A stretch of 64,000 bases of DNA. Origin: a virus. Below are positions 56,851 through 64,000 of the stretch, in pieces. Positions within the stretch are counted from its first letter, which is position 1. Every line of letters begins with the position of its first letter. The DNA lies in IMG/VR virus record IMGVR_UViG_3300036818_000070, positions 16,166 to 80,165 of that record; one strand, written 5' to 3'. The notes below the pieces were generated by a model. That model did no database searches. It was not told where the DNA came from and saw nothing but the letters and a program-made list of their open reading frames with translations. The translations under genes were made by a program, and so were the position numbers.

Positions 56851-58322
56851 CCGCATCGCAAACCGAGTTCGCAGGACTCGAAGTCCTCGGCCCCGGCGAC
56901 CCACTGTCAAGCGATGGCTGGGCCTTCCAGTACAAGAACCCGCTGATAATCGCGGCGCTGCTGAAGGTCGGCGCCGTCACCCACCGCCACGATGCCCACA
57001 GCGCAATGGCCGACCCCACGGTCGCGCCCACTGTGACCACTGACGACACGGGCGGCAGCATCCCGTCCGGCACCGATGTGTATGTCACCTACACGCTGCT
57101 GGACCCCGACGGCGGCGAGTCCGCACCCGTGGACGCCACACAGGTAACCACGGGCGGTGCATACGCCGACCCAACCGGCGCCCCAACGGCAGCGCTCGAC
57201 CTCTCCGCCGGGACGCTACTTGCCGACACCTATCTCTACGCACTGACCGTCACCGACGGGCTCGGCGGGGAGACGGCGCTCGGCCCGATCACCTCGGTCC
57301 AGGTTCCGGCGTCGGCGAACGCCCAGATCAACTTCTCGGGCCTCACTGACATCACCAACACGTCAAGTGACAGCGATACGAGCGCGGGCTGGAGACTCTG
57401 GCGATCGACCGACGGTGGCAACACCTTCGACCTGATGAGCACGGGCGTCTACTCACAGGACACCTACACCGACGATGGAAGCTCGCCCGGCGACTGCTCC
57501 GTGGCGCCACCCTCCACCGGGACCACCGGAGGCACGAGCAGCGTCTCGATCACGGTTCCGACTGGACAGCCGGACGAGGCGCAGTTCATCAACGTCTACA
57601 TCGACAGCGAGGGCCTATTCGCCACCCCGGCACTGCTCGGCACCTACCCGAGTACGGACGCCGGGACGGCACTCACCTGCACCGACCTCACGGCGGTCCA
57701 GGCGGGCTCGCCGCCGGAGGCCAGCAACTGCGTCGGCGGCGCCAACCAGATCGACCCCGACACCGACATCATGAACTGGCCGTGGAAGCAGCCGGTCACG
57801 ACAGAGTCGGCGCTCCCCACTAGCGGCAACACCGACGGCGATGCTCGTATCGCCCTGGATACACACACCGCCTACATCTGGGACGCCGGGACAACCGCCT
57901 GGGTCGAGGCGATCGGCGCCACCGGACCAGCAGGACCGACCGGAGCCGACGGACCGACCGGCCCCGCTGGGCCTCCAGCTTCGTCCACCCTGAGCGCGAC
58001 GGAGCAGACGGGCAGCTATACGCTCGCGCTCGATGACGCGGGGACTGTGGTCGAGGTTGATGGCTCGGCAGGGGCCGTGGCCGTCACCATCCCAGCGAAC
58101 GCCGACGTGGCATACCCGGTCGGCACGGTAATCGAACTATGCGACATCGGCACGACCGCCATCGCCGTGACGGCTGCTGCCGGGGTCACGCTAGATCTGC
58201 CACCGGGCAGCTCTGGGACCGGCGGCGTCGCGGGCACCGCAAACTCCGCCGGTCAGTGGGCCACGATCGGCCTGCGCCAGCGCAACACAGACGAGTGGAT
58301 CGTCTCCGGCCGGGTGAGCTGA
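56847..58322 (+). CDS. tail fibre with collagen-like region
   Basis: 491 residues. Fibronectin-III-like repeats in the first 200 residues (DPTVAPTVTTDDTGGSIPSGTDVYVTYTLLDPDGGES...), a glycine-repeat stretch GATGPAGPTGADGPTGPAGPP (about 355-375) of the collagen-like type, and a beta C-terminal tip (IPANADVAYPVGTVIELCDIGTTAIAVTAAAGVTLDLP). A trimeric receptor-binding fibre. Confidence 0.75.
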   Translation: MTASQTEFAGLEVLGPGDPLSSDGWAFQYKNPLIIAALLKVGAVTHRHDAHSAMADPTVAPTVTTDDTGGSIPSGTDVYVTYTLLDPDGGESAPVDATQVTTGGAYADPTGAPTAALDLSAGTLLADTYLYALTVTDGLGGETALGPITSVQVPASANAQINFSGLTDITNTSSDSDTSAGWRLWRSTDGGNTFDLMSTGVYSQDTYTDDGSSPGDCSVAPPSTGTTGGTSSVSITVPTGQPDEAQFINVYIDSEGLFATPALLGTYPSTDAGTALTCTDLTAVQAGSPPEASNCVGGANQIDPDTDIMNWPWKQPVTTESALPTSGNTDGDARIALDTHTAYIWDAGTTAWVEAIGATGPAGPTGADGPTGPAGPPASSTLSATEQTGSYTLALDDAGTVVEVDGSAGAVAVTIPANADVAYPVGTVIELCDIGTTAIAVTAAAGVTLDLPPGSSGTGGVAGTANSAGQWATIGLRQRNTDEWIVSGRVS

Positions 58323-58984
58323 TGCCCACGTTCACAACCGTCGGCCATGCGGACGTCGCGGACACTCCGGCCGTGCCGATCACGGCCGACGTTCCGGAAG
58401 GCAGCCTACTGCTGGTGTTCTTCGGTGACGGCTTCGGAAACGGGGAGACCCTCACCGGCGTCACCGACACCCAGGGAAACACATACTCCGTGGACTTCGA
58501 CGGCGAAGGCGACGTGGACGGGGATGGCGTCGTCGCCGTTGCCAGTTCGGTCATCGCACATCCACTGACGGACTCCGACACGGTCACGCCCACATTCGCT
58601 GGGTCCGTGGCGACGGGCTCGGCCGACACTTGGATCATGAGCGTCACGGGCGGCGACTACAGTTCCCCGGCTGCGGGCTCCGGCGCCGCAGGCGTAGACG
58701 ACTCGTCGCCATGCACCGTCGAGTACGCCAGTCAGGGCGGCCTGCTCGTGGGCTTCGCGGCCTTCCAGGGGCACCTTACCGTGGACTCAACCCACGGCTG
58801 GAGCACCGTCATGGACGGCGGAGACGACCAGCCGGGCAGCATCATGACGATCGCCTACCAGAAGCCATCCGCCGGAGGCGTGACGTTCGCTCCATCGGGC
58901 AGCGATGGTTACGGGGCAGCGGCCGTTGTCGAGTACCTGGAGCCCGAGCCCAACTGGATTGCTCGTTCGATGGCGTACCGATGA
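58322..58984 (+). CDS. tail fibre-like protein
   Basis: 220 residues, ATG overlapping the upstream stop. Beta-sandwich sequence (SLLLVFFGDGFGNGETLTGVTDTQGNTYSVDFDGEGDVDGDGVV...) resembling lectin-like virion tips. Low charge except for acidic loops. Confidence 0.55.
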   Translation: MPTFTTVGHADVADTPAVPITADVPEGSLLLVFFGDGFGNGETLTGVTDTQGNTYSVDFDGEGDVDGDGVVAVASSVIAHPLTDSDTVTPTFAGSVATGSADTWIMSVTGGDYSSPAAGSGAAGVDDSSPCTVEYASQGGLLVGFAAFQGHLTVDSTHGWSTVMDGGDDQPGSIMTIAYQKPSAGGVTFAPSGSDGYGAAAVVEYLEPEPNWIARSMAYR

Positions 58985-59553
58985 CACGCGGGCGCGCAAT
59001 AACAGGAACCACGGGCACCGGGCTCTCGATACCGCTCGGACCCACGCCAGACAACGTCGCCGCGCTCGCGCTGGCCGTGTACGGCAGCAGTTGGTCGATG
59101 GGGTTCGATGACCAGCCTGTCGAGTGGGCACAGTCCACGTTCGTCATCCCTGACAATGCACTGCTCTCGATGGGCACGCTGGCGGGCTGTTCGATTTCCC
59201 AGGTAGGGATGACCGACCCTGGCGACGCCAACTCACTGAACATCAGCTACCGCATGAATGCCAACGACGAGTTCTATTCCGCGTTGAACGATGCGCTGGC
59301 CACCCAGGAGATAGGCGTCGCCGCCGTCGTGTACGCCTGCTCACTAGACGGAGCCAACATCTTCCGCATGACATGCTCCAACCCGTTCCCAGAGGCGGAC
59401 CTCAACGGCGCCGACCTTACCGGGTGGGAAGACTACGTCGCGGGCGATGTCGGCGACCTGTTCAGCACGGACGGCACCGGACTACAGATCGCGTCGGGCT
59501 CGAACATGATCGCCGTGAACTTCAACCTGACTATGTTCATCGACCGAGACTGA
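58981..59553 (+). CDS. small fibre-like/lectin-like protein
   Basis: 190 residues, overlapping upstream by 4 nt. Compact beta protein (GTGLSIPLGPTPDNVAALALAVYGSSWSMGFDDQPV...). Last gene of the structural operon. Confidence 0.5.
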   Translation: MTRGRAITGTTGTGLSIPLGPTPDNVAALALAVYGSSWSMGFDDQPVEWAQSTFVIPDNALLSMGTLAGCSISQVGMTDPGDANSLNISYRMNANDEFYSALNDALATQEIGVAAVVYACSLDGANIFRMTCSNPFPEADLNGADLTGWEDYVAGDVGDLFSTDGTGLQIASGSNMIAVNFNLTMFIDRD

Positions 59554-59565
59554 GAGTGATGTGAA

Positions 59566-60300
59566 GTGGCTAACCCTGTAGCTCACGCAATGAGCAGCGC
59601 GAAGAAGTACGGCGGGACCTTCCAGGACTACCTTCACATACATGAATGGTTCGATGCCACGAAGGGCTGGCAGCCGGACGCCCGCCACCGCTCTATCCGC
59701 CACCACAGTGAAGGCGTCATACAAGCCACCGAAGTCTTCCCGCCGATCAGGCTGGAGAGCGGCCGACTGGTCCCGGCCCGTCGCATCGCCGAGCAGCACG
59801 TGATGGAGGACCTTGGCGAGATTCCGACGGCGGCCGACTATCTGCGCTGCATGGGTCTCGAAGCGTGGATGCAGCCTCACCCCGAGTCTGACGTCAACAC
59901 GGTCAGCCACGCGACCAGCAGCGCCGAGAAGTTCGGCGGCAGCTACGAGCTGTATCTCCCGGTTCACCAGTGGCTCGATGCGACGCGGGGCTGGCTGCCC
60001 GACGCCCGGCACCGGGCGATCAGGCACCACAGTGAGGGCATCGCGCAAGCCGTCGAGATCTTCAAGCCGATCGAGATACCGGGAGGCAGCCCGGTCTCGG
60101 TCGCGGTCATCGCCGAGCAGCACGTGGCCGAGGACCTCGGGGAGGTCCCCACGGCTGCCGACTACCTGCGCTGCATGCAGGTCGAGCTATGGATGCAGGT
60201 CAATACCCATCGGCGCACGAGCGTCAAGATCGACGGCAAGTGGGTGGCCCCCCCACGCCTCAAGAGCGCGCCCATCGACGCAGGAATTCAGGGCAAATAG
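59566..60300 (+). CDS. tandem duplicated DUF6915-like domain protein
   Basis: 244 residues, GTG start. Two consecutive copies of a 95-residue domain: residues 4-103 and 112-207. Each shows SAxKxGGxxxxYLxxHxWxDATxGWxPDARHRxIRHHSEG and AEQHVxEDLGExPTAADYLRCM. The pattern matches phage/bacterial DUF6915 (from memory) and its conserved His cluster suggests a metal site. A 25-residue basic tail ends the protein. The function is unknown. Confidence 0.75.
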   Translation: MANPVAHAMSSAKKYGGTFQDYLHIHEWFDATKGWQPDARHRSIRHHSEGVIQATEVFPPIRLESGRLVPARRIAEQHVMEDLGEIPTAADYLRCMGLEAWMQPHPESDVNTVSHATSSAEKFGGSYELYLPVHQWLDATRGWLPDARHRAIRHHSEGIAQAVEIFKPIEIPGGSPVSVAVIAEQHVAEDLGEVPTAADYLRCMQVELWMQVNTHRRTSVKIDGKWVAPPRLKSAPIDAGIQGK

Positions 60301-60329
60301 CGGGGAGCCACCGAAGATCACCGATTCGT

Positions 60330-60344
60330 GTAGTAGTGTCCTAC
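60330..60344 (+). promoter_or_regulatory. promoter/operator dyad upstream of the recombination genes
   Basis: GTAG-TAGTGTC-CTAC places TAGTGT (60334-60339) as a -10 between the arms of an inverted repeat. The arrangement is nearly the same as at 13369-13385, so both promoters could share one repressor. The gene at 60393 follows. Confidence 0.5.
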
Positions 60345-60392
60345 GCCTCGTGTGGAGCGAGAAGGTCCTAATGCTGAAAGGTTCGATCTACA

Positions 60393-61439
60393 TTGCCTCA
60401 GCCGCAAGCGCGGCAGCAGCCCCAGTTGGGGCCGCCGCCCATTCCCGGCGAGACTGTGCAGGAAGGGGCGCGCTGGCGACACCACGCGCCGACGACTGCG
60501 CAGGTCGCCGAGTGGTTCAAGTCGGTCCCGCTCGATAAAGAGTTCGCCGACGCCCACGACCGCTTCATCAGCGGCGTAGTCATCATCCCGCAGTCGGGCA
60601 AGGTCAAGTACGCCACCGCCAACGGCACAACCGAGCGGTACGAGATGACCTTCACGCCCTACATGCAGATCGGCACCCGGCTGGCCTATGCGCACCAGCT
60701 CGCCGACGAGCGAGAGTTGGTGCTGCGCATCGCACCGCTGCCAGTTCCGCGCCTCGACAAGCAGGAGTCGCCGTACCACAACGCCAACCTCGGCGAGGGT
60801 CTCTGGTGGCATGTCGTCAAAGACGGCGAGGGCAACATCGTCCGCTATCTCTGCGCCACCCAGGCGGTGCAGTTCTACGAGCGCGACGAGTACTACAGGG
60901 CCGAGCGCCACCCGGACACGAAGGCCGTCGTCTGGGAGAGCATCATGCCGCTGCTCGAAGGCCAGGGCACCAAGCAGGTCTCCGGCGGCACCGACATGAA
61001 CGCCGTGATGAAGGCCCAGACCGGCGCCATCGGCCGCGCGCTCGGCGTCGCGGGCATCTTGGTGCTCGGCACGGGTATCGCGACCGCGGAGGACATGCAG
61101 GAGTTCAGCGGGCAGGCCGCCGCCGCGCCTGAGCTGCCAAGCGTCGCGGCGGCGCCGACAGAGATCGCCGCCGGGACCGCGCCCGAGCCGCCCGAGGAGC
61201 GCGAGGAGCGCCTCACACACTTCCGCGCGCGGGCGATGGCGGCCGAGACCCGACTCCACGAGCTGGGCGCCGCTGGCACCTGGAATTCGTGGTGGGATTC
61301 ACGCGCCGGAATCGAGGGCTGGCAGGGACTCGGAGACGTGCCGCTCGAAGCGCTGGAGGGCATCGTGGTGCGGCTGGATCAGGCCGTCAGCAATGCCGAG
61401 GCCCAGGGTCCGGCGGTCGAGGCCGCCCCGGTCCAATGA
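60393..61439 (+). CDS. Erf-like single-strand annealing protein
   Basis: 348 residues from a TTG with GAAAGG about 12 nt upstream. The middle (SGGTDMNAVMKAQTGAIGRALGVAGILVLGTGIATAEDMQEFSGQ) is a recombinase-family signature: phage Erf/Sak proteins have a T-x-A-x-GRAL-x-x-x-G motif followed by a short acidic site. The N-terminal half is a beta-alpha domain and the end is a helical tail. Probably pairs complementary single strands in phage recombination. Confidence 0.55.
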   Translation: MPQPQARQQPQLGPPPIPGETVQEGARWRHHAPTTAQVAEWFKSVPLDKEFADAHDRFISGVVIIPQSGKVKYATANGTTERYEMTFTPYMQIGTRLAYAHQLADERELVLRIAPLPVPRLDKQESPYHNANLGEGLWWHVVKDGEGNIVRYLCATQAVQFYERDEYYRAERHPDTKAVVWESIMPLLEGQGTKQVSGGTDMNAVMKAQTGAIGRALGVAGILVLGTGIATAEDMQEFSGQAAAAPELPSVAAAPTEIAAGTAPEPPEEREERLTHFRARAMAAETRLHELGAAGTWNSWWDSRAGIEGWQGLGDVPLEALEGIVVRLDQAVSNAEAQGPAVEAAPVQ

Positions 61440-61735
61440 GCGCGACCGTGGTCAGCATCAACCAGCGCAAGCTGCTCACCAAGCGGGAACTGGCCGACTA
61501 CCTCAAGCGCAGCGAGCGATGGATTGAGCTGCACCAGAAGGAGGACGGCCTGCCTGTCGCAGAGCGCGACAGATTCGGACACAACCTCTATAGCCTTGAC
61601 GAGGTCAAGGTGTGGCTCAAAAGCCCCAAGAAGCCGAGCACGGCCGAGCAGGTCGAGCAGCTTCAGCGGGAAGTGCAAGAGCTGCGCGAGTTCGTAATCG
61701 GGAGACTAGGCAGTGACGATCGTTCGCAGGGGTGA
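61436..61735 (+). CDS. xis: excisionase/HTH protein
   Basis: 99 residues, ATG overlapping the upstream stop. KLLTKRELADYLKRSERWIELHQKEDGLPVAERDRFGHNLYSLDEVKVWLKSP is the MerR-type winged helix seen in excisionases, followed by a coiled coil. Its end overlaps the integrase start by 23 nt. It should direct excision and/or bind the att site. A long N-terminal extension in the same frame overlaps the upstream gene. Confidence 0.65.
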   Translation: MSATVVSINQRKLLTKRELADYLKRSERWIELHQKEDGLPVAERDRFGHNLYSLDEVKVWLKSPKKPSTAEQVEQLQREVQELREFVIGRLGSDDRSQG

Positions 61736-62765
61736 TAAGTACGGCGCTCGGGTCTATGACCGGAGCGCCGGGAAGCAGCGCTGGCTGGGCACGTTCGACA
61801 CGGTGGAACTGGCGGAAGCCGCCGAGGCCGACGCCACCCTCACGGGAGTGCCGACCGTCGCTCAATGGGGGCGCGTGTGGCTATCTGACTACGCGCGTCC
61901 CGCCGCGGCCACGAGAATGAATCACCGCAGCGCCGTGGCCCGCATCACCAAGGACCTCGGCTCGCGGGCGCTGGACGACATCGGGCGTCGCGAGGCGCGT
62001 CAGCTCGCGCAGGGCTGGCCGGAGGGCACCTACCGCGTCGCCCGCGCGATGTGGGGCGACGCGGTGCGCGACGACATCGTCACGATCAACCCGTGGACCG
62101 AGCTGCGGATGCCGCAGCCGCGCGGACGCAAAGACCTCGACGCGCTCACCGAGCAGGAGGTACTGGGGCTCGGCGCCATCGCGATGCGCGTCCACGGCAA
62201 TGGATACGGCATCGAGGCGGCGGCGATCGTACTCACGCTCGGCTTCGTCGGCGTGCGACCCGGTGAACTGTGCGCGCTGCGCCACGAGGACCTACTGCTC
62301 GACGCCGCCGAGCTGATCGTGTGCGGCAGCATCGACGCTACGGGCAAACTCAAGTCGCCCAAAAACGGGAAAGAGCGCGTCGTCACGGTCCCGCCGTCGG
62401 CCGCGAACGCGCTGGCGCAGATACCTGACTCACTCGACGGACTGCTCTTTCACACGTCGCGTGGCCTGGCGCTCAACAAGGGCAACTTGAACTACGTCTG
62501 GCGGCCCATCGCCAACGGCTGGCATGCGCAGGGCGGTCGGAAGATCACGATGTACGACCTGCGGCACGCCGCCGCCACACACTTCATCGAGCGCGGCGTC
62601 ATCTCCAGTGACGTCGCCATCCAGCTCGGACACACCGACGGCGGCCGACTCGTGGAGCAGCTTTACGGACACCCGAAGCAGCAGCCAGCGCGCGACCGCC
62701 TGAAGATGGCCTACGCGACCGGCGCTCCGGCGCGCGAGCGACAGTTGAAGGGGTACAGCTCGTGA
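61713..62765 (+). CDS. int: tyrosine integrase
   Basis: 350 residues, GTG start. N-terminal arm-binding and core-binding domains, then the catalytic domain with Arg I in GVRPGEL (about 188), YDLRHAAATHF (box II, where the usual His is Tyr and Arg II is kept), LGHTDG (His III, about 311) and the nucleophile Tyr in LYGHP (about 321). Integrates the phage by site-specific recombination. attP should lie to its right. Confidence 0.9.
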   Translation: MTIVRRGDKYGARVYDRSAGKQRWLGTFDTVELAEAAEADATLTGVPTVAQWGRVWLSDYARPAAATRMNHRSAVARITKDLGSRALDDIGRREARQLAQGWPEGTYRVARAMWGDAVRDDIVTINPWTELRMPQPRGRKDLDALTEQEVLGLGAIAMRVHGNGYGIEAAAIVLTLGFVGVRPGELCALRHEDLLLDAAELIVCGSIDATGKLKSPKNGKERVVTVPPSAANALAQIPDSLDGLLFHTSRGLALNKGNLNYVWRPIANGWHAQGGRKITMYDLRHAAATHFIERGVISSDVAIQLGHTDGGRLVEQLYGHPKQQPARDRLKMAYATGAPARERQLKGYSS

Positions 62766-63064
62766 GTTCTAGCATCGGCGAACTGACGGCGAAGCGAGCA
62801 CGTCTTGACGCCGAAATTGAGGAGTTGCTCGCTAGCTACACGGACGAGGTCAACGAGCGCTTCGGCCGGAACCTGAAGTGGGCGCGCGCACGTCGCGGCC
62901 TCAGCCAAGGGGCGCTCGCCGCACAGATCGGCCTGACGCGCACCAGCGTCACGAACATCGAGGCTGGGCGTCAGGCTCCTTCGTGGGCTACGGCCGTGCT
63001 GATCGCGCAAGTGCTCGACCTGGCAATCGGGGTGTTCTGCGCCGAACCACCAGAGGAGGGTTGA
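62762..63064 (+). CDS. Xre-family helix-turn-helix regulator
   Basis: 100 residues, GTG overlapping the integrase stop. GRNLKWARARRGLSQGALAAQIGLTRTSVTNIEAGRQAPSWATAVLIAQVLDL is a clear Xre/Cro-type helix-turn-helix. Alone near the integrase, it is a candidate repressor or antirepressor of lysogeny; the dyad promoters at 13.37 and 60.33 kb are candidate targets. Confidence 0.75.
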   Translation: MSSSIGELTAKRARLDAEIEELLASYTDEVNERFGRNLKWARARRGLSQGALAAQIGLTRTSVTNIEAGRQAPSWATAVLIAQVLDLAIGVFCAEPPEEG

Positions 63065-63126
63065 TGCCTTCGCATGACACGAACGACGCGCTCTGCGGCG
63101 GCACGGGAAAGGACCCGAACCCATGA
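63064..63126 (+). CDS. 20-residue coupled peptide
   Basis: ATG overlapping the regulator stop (TGATG) and a TGA that overlaps the next ATG (ATGA). The peptide MPSHDTNDALCGGTGKDPNP has no motif. The exact start/stop overlaps on both sides suggest it is translated to couple its neighbours. Confidence 0.35.
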   Translation: MPSHDTNDALCGGTGKDPNP

Positions 63127-63605
63127 ACTTCCCAGAGCGCTTCAAGCGACACAACCAGATCATCAAGGTAGACCCGGTGTCCTTCGCCTTTGATGGCGGC
63201 AAGATCATCCCTGGTGGCACTCCTGAGTACGAGGAGGCCAAGGCTAAGTTCGAGGCGGCGCAGACGCCAGGTGCAACCGATGCGGGACGAGGCTGTGATG
63301 CACGGGAACTCAGGGCCTACGTTCCGCTGGCCGAGGACGGTCCCGGCGGCCCGATCGGCGTCTATATCTGCCCGCTCTGTGGGCAGGCCCTCGGCGCCGC
63401 TGACGAGCGCTGCAACAGCGGCATCCACGAGGGGCCGGACAGCGACTACGAGAAGCGGCCGACCGCCGTCCTCTCGACGCAGTTCGTCGCCGAGCTGAGG
63501 GGCGCGACACACCTCGTCGCCGAACTGAGGGGCATTGAAAGTATCCGATCGGACGTGTTGAATAGTGCGAACAGGGATGAAGACAGTCGCGAGCCCGGCT
63601 CGTAA
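63123..63605 (+). CDS. zinc-ribbon hypothetical protein
   Basis: 160 residues. VYICPLCGQALGAADERCNSGIHEG (C-x2-C...C) suggests a zinc site. The N-terminal part has an alpha/beta segment (IKVDPVSFAFDGGKIIPGGTPEYEEAK). No known family. Last full phage gene before the right end. Confidence 0.6.
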   Translation: MNFPERFKRHNQIIKVDPVSFAFDGGKIIPGGTPEYEEAKAKFEAAQTPGATDAGRGCDARELRAYVPLAEDGPGGPIGVYICPLCGQALGAADERCNSGIHEGPDSDYEKRPTAVLSTQFVAELRGATHLVAELRGIESIRSDVLNSANRDEDSREPGS

Positions 63606-63629
63606 CTGTCCACCAAGGAGTCTGGCGAC

Positions 63630-63863
63630 TTGTCTGCTACCGAAGCTTCGGTAACAACGCAGAGCACAAATGTGCCGAATAGCAGGAATTTGCGGGGCGG
63701 CTTACTAAGCCGTCTCCACTGGTTTCAACGGTCCGCGACACAGTCGCGGACCGTTTGCGTTCAGGGGGACGTTCGGATGTACATGCCGCTGTCCTCAGCG
63801 GACCTTCCGATTCGTCGTGTGGGTATAAGTGGCGGATCCGGACGGAGGAGGCGATGGAGATGA
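63630..63863 (+). CDS. possible att-interrupted phage gene
   Basis: 77 codons from a TTG that follows an exact copy of the shared leader AAGGAGTCTGGCGAC (63615-63629). The N-terminus (MSATEASVTTQSTNVPNSRNL...) reads as a plausible start, but the frame then crosses a terminator and the host gene's upstream region, so the C-terminal part is probably host-derived or read-through. The attR junction may lie inside. Confidence 0.3.
   Translation: MSATEASVTTQSTNVPNSRNLRGGLLSRLHWFQRSATQSRTVCVQGDVRMYMPLSSADLPIRRVGISGGSGRRRRWR
63727..63755 (+). terminator. terminator-like hairpin at the prophage edge
   Basis: AACGGTCCGCGAC (63727-63739) and GTCGCGGACCGTT (63743-63755) form a 13-bp stem with a 3-nt loop, then TTTGCGTT. 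It insulates the adjoining cellular gene from the integrase operon. Confidence 0.7.
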
Positions 63864-64000
63864 GGTTCGTGGCGTTTGTCGGCACGGAGGGCGGGATGCC
63901 CACCGAGGCTGTCGAGGAGATGAATCGCGACTGGCCGGCGTACGCGCAGATGCTCGAGCGCCGCGGAGGTCTGCGGCTGGGCCGAGAGCTCAGGCTCCCC
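63854..64000 (+). CDS. cellular YCII-domain protein, partial
   Basis: The ATG at 63854 (GGAGGAG upstream) opens a frame that runs off the right edge: MEMRFVAFVGTEGGMPTEAV... with WPAYAQMLERRGGLRLGRELRL. This fits the N-terminus of the YCII-related (DGPF) family, small enzymes common in actinobacterial genomes and not typical of phages. It marks the host side of the prophage boundary. Confidence 0.6.
   Translation, partial: MEMRFVAFVGTEGGMPTEAVEEMNRDWPAYAQMLERRGGLRLGRELRLP

Noticed and set aside
63697-63711. Hairpin CGGCTT-ACT-AAGCCG resembling a tRNA anticodon arm near the right end
   Set aside because: No matching T-arm or acceptor stem follows. A tRNA fragment as attachment site cannot be supported.
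1-64000. tRNA genes, rRNA genes, CRISPR arrays, insertion sequences
   Set aside because: No complete tRNA cloverleaf, rRNA core, spaced identical repeat array or transposase frame was recognisable by reading. The tRNA-like T-arm at 31.7 kb lacks the other arms.

Overview
The window is most of an integrated temperate siphovirus (tailed phage with a long non-contractile tail) in a GC-rich bacterium. An actinobacterial host is likely from the strong G/C bias, the frequent GTG starts and actinophage-like gene families, but nothing here fixes the genus. The prophage runs off the left edge: position 1 lies inside a minus-strand phage gene. Its right end is in the window. After the integrase cluster and a terminator, a cellular-looking YCII-type gene begins at 63854 and is cut by the window edge. 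The viral genome is therefore larger than 64 kb and attR should lie between about 63.63 and 63.85 kb.

Layout. (1) 1-10.06 kb, minus strand: an early/accessory operon of small zinc-binding and acidic proteins, a RuvB-like AAA+ helicase, a MoxR-type AAA+ ATPase with a VWA partner, and an ArdA-like protein. Six of these genes share one leader cassette (GGAGTCTGGCGAC just before the start). (2) 10.06-13.46 kb: the strand switch. It holds a repeat-bearing gap, a small minus gene, a plus-strand gene whose product resembles an ECF-type sigma factor, and about 1 kb of non-coding, highly structured DNA with repeats that is a candidate origin or control region. (3) 13.46-22.4 kb, plus strand: tightly overlapping small early/middle genes, mostly unknown, with a promoter-terminator pair that may encode a small RNA at 17.64-17.77 kb. 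(4) 22.4-26.5 kb: a lysis region with several small membrane proteins, a GH25 endolysin with C-terminal repeats, a papain-like protein and a holin-like protein. (5) 26.5-32.6 kb: DUF1643, ASCH-like and HNH proteins, a possible small terminase, the large terminase and an HNH/AP2 endonuclease. (6) 32.7-46.9 kb: portal, protease-scaffold fusion, decoration protein, major capsid, probable head or tail fibres, connectors and major tail protein. (7) 47.0-59.6 kb: tail chaperones with a canonical -1 frameshift site, a 1783-residue tape measure, tail tip and fibre-like proteins. (8) 59.6-63.6 kb: a tandem DUF6915-like protein, an Erf-like annealing protein, an excisionase-like HTH protein, a tyrosine integrase, an Xre regulator and a zinc-ribbon protein.

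How it may work. The main new observation is a family of six near-identical sites, GGCGTA[G/T]ATTAG, all on the plus strand, ahead of or inside middle and late genes. Two sit 7-8 nt from a start codon, which predicts leaderless mRNAs. They look like -10 elements of a phage-specific promoter class with no recognisable -35. The sigma-like protein at 10992-12056 is the natural candidate to read them. A second class of sites, dyads overlapping a TAGTGT hexamer at 13.37 and 60.33 kb, probably marks promoters controlled by a repressor such as the Xre protein beside the integrase.

All functions are inferred by reading motifs; no database search was possible.
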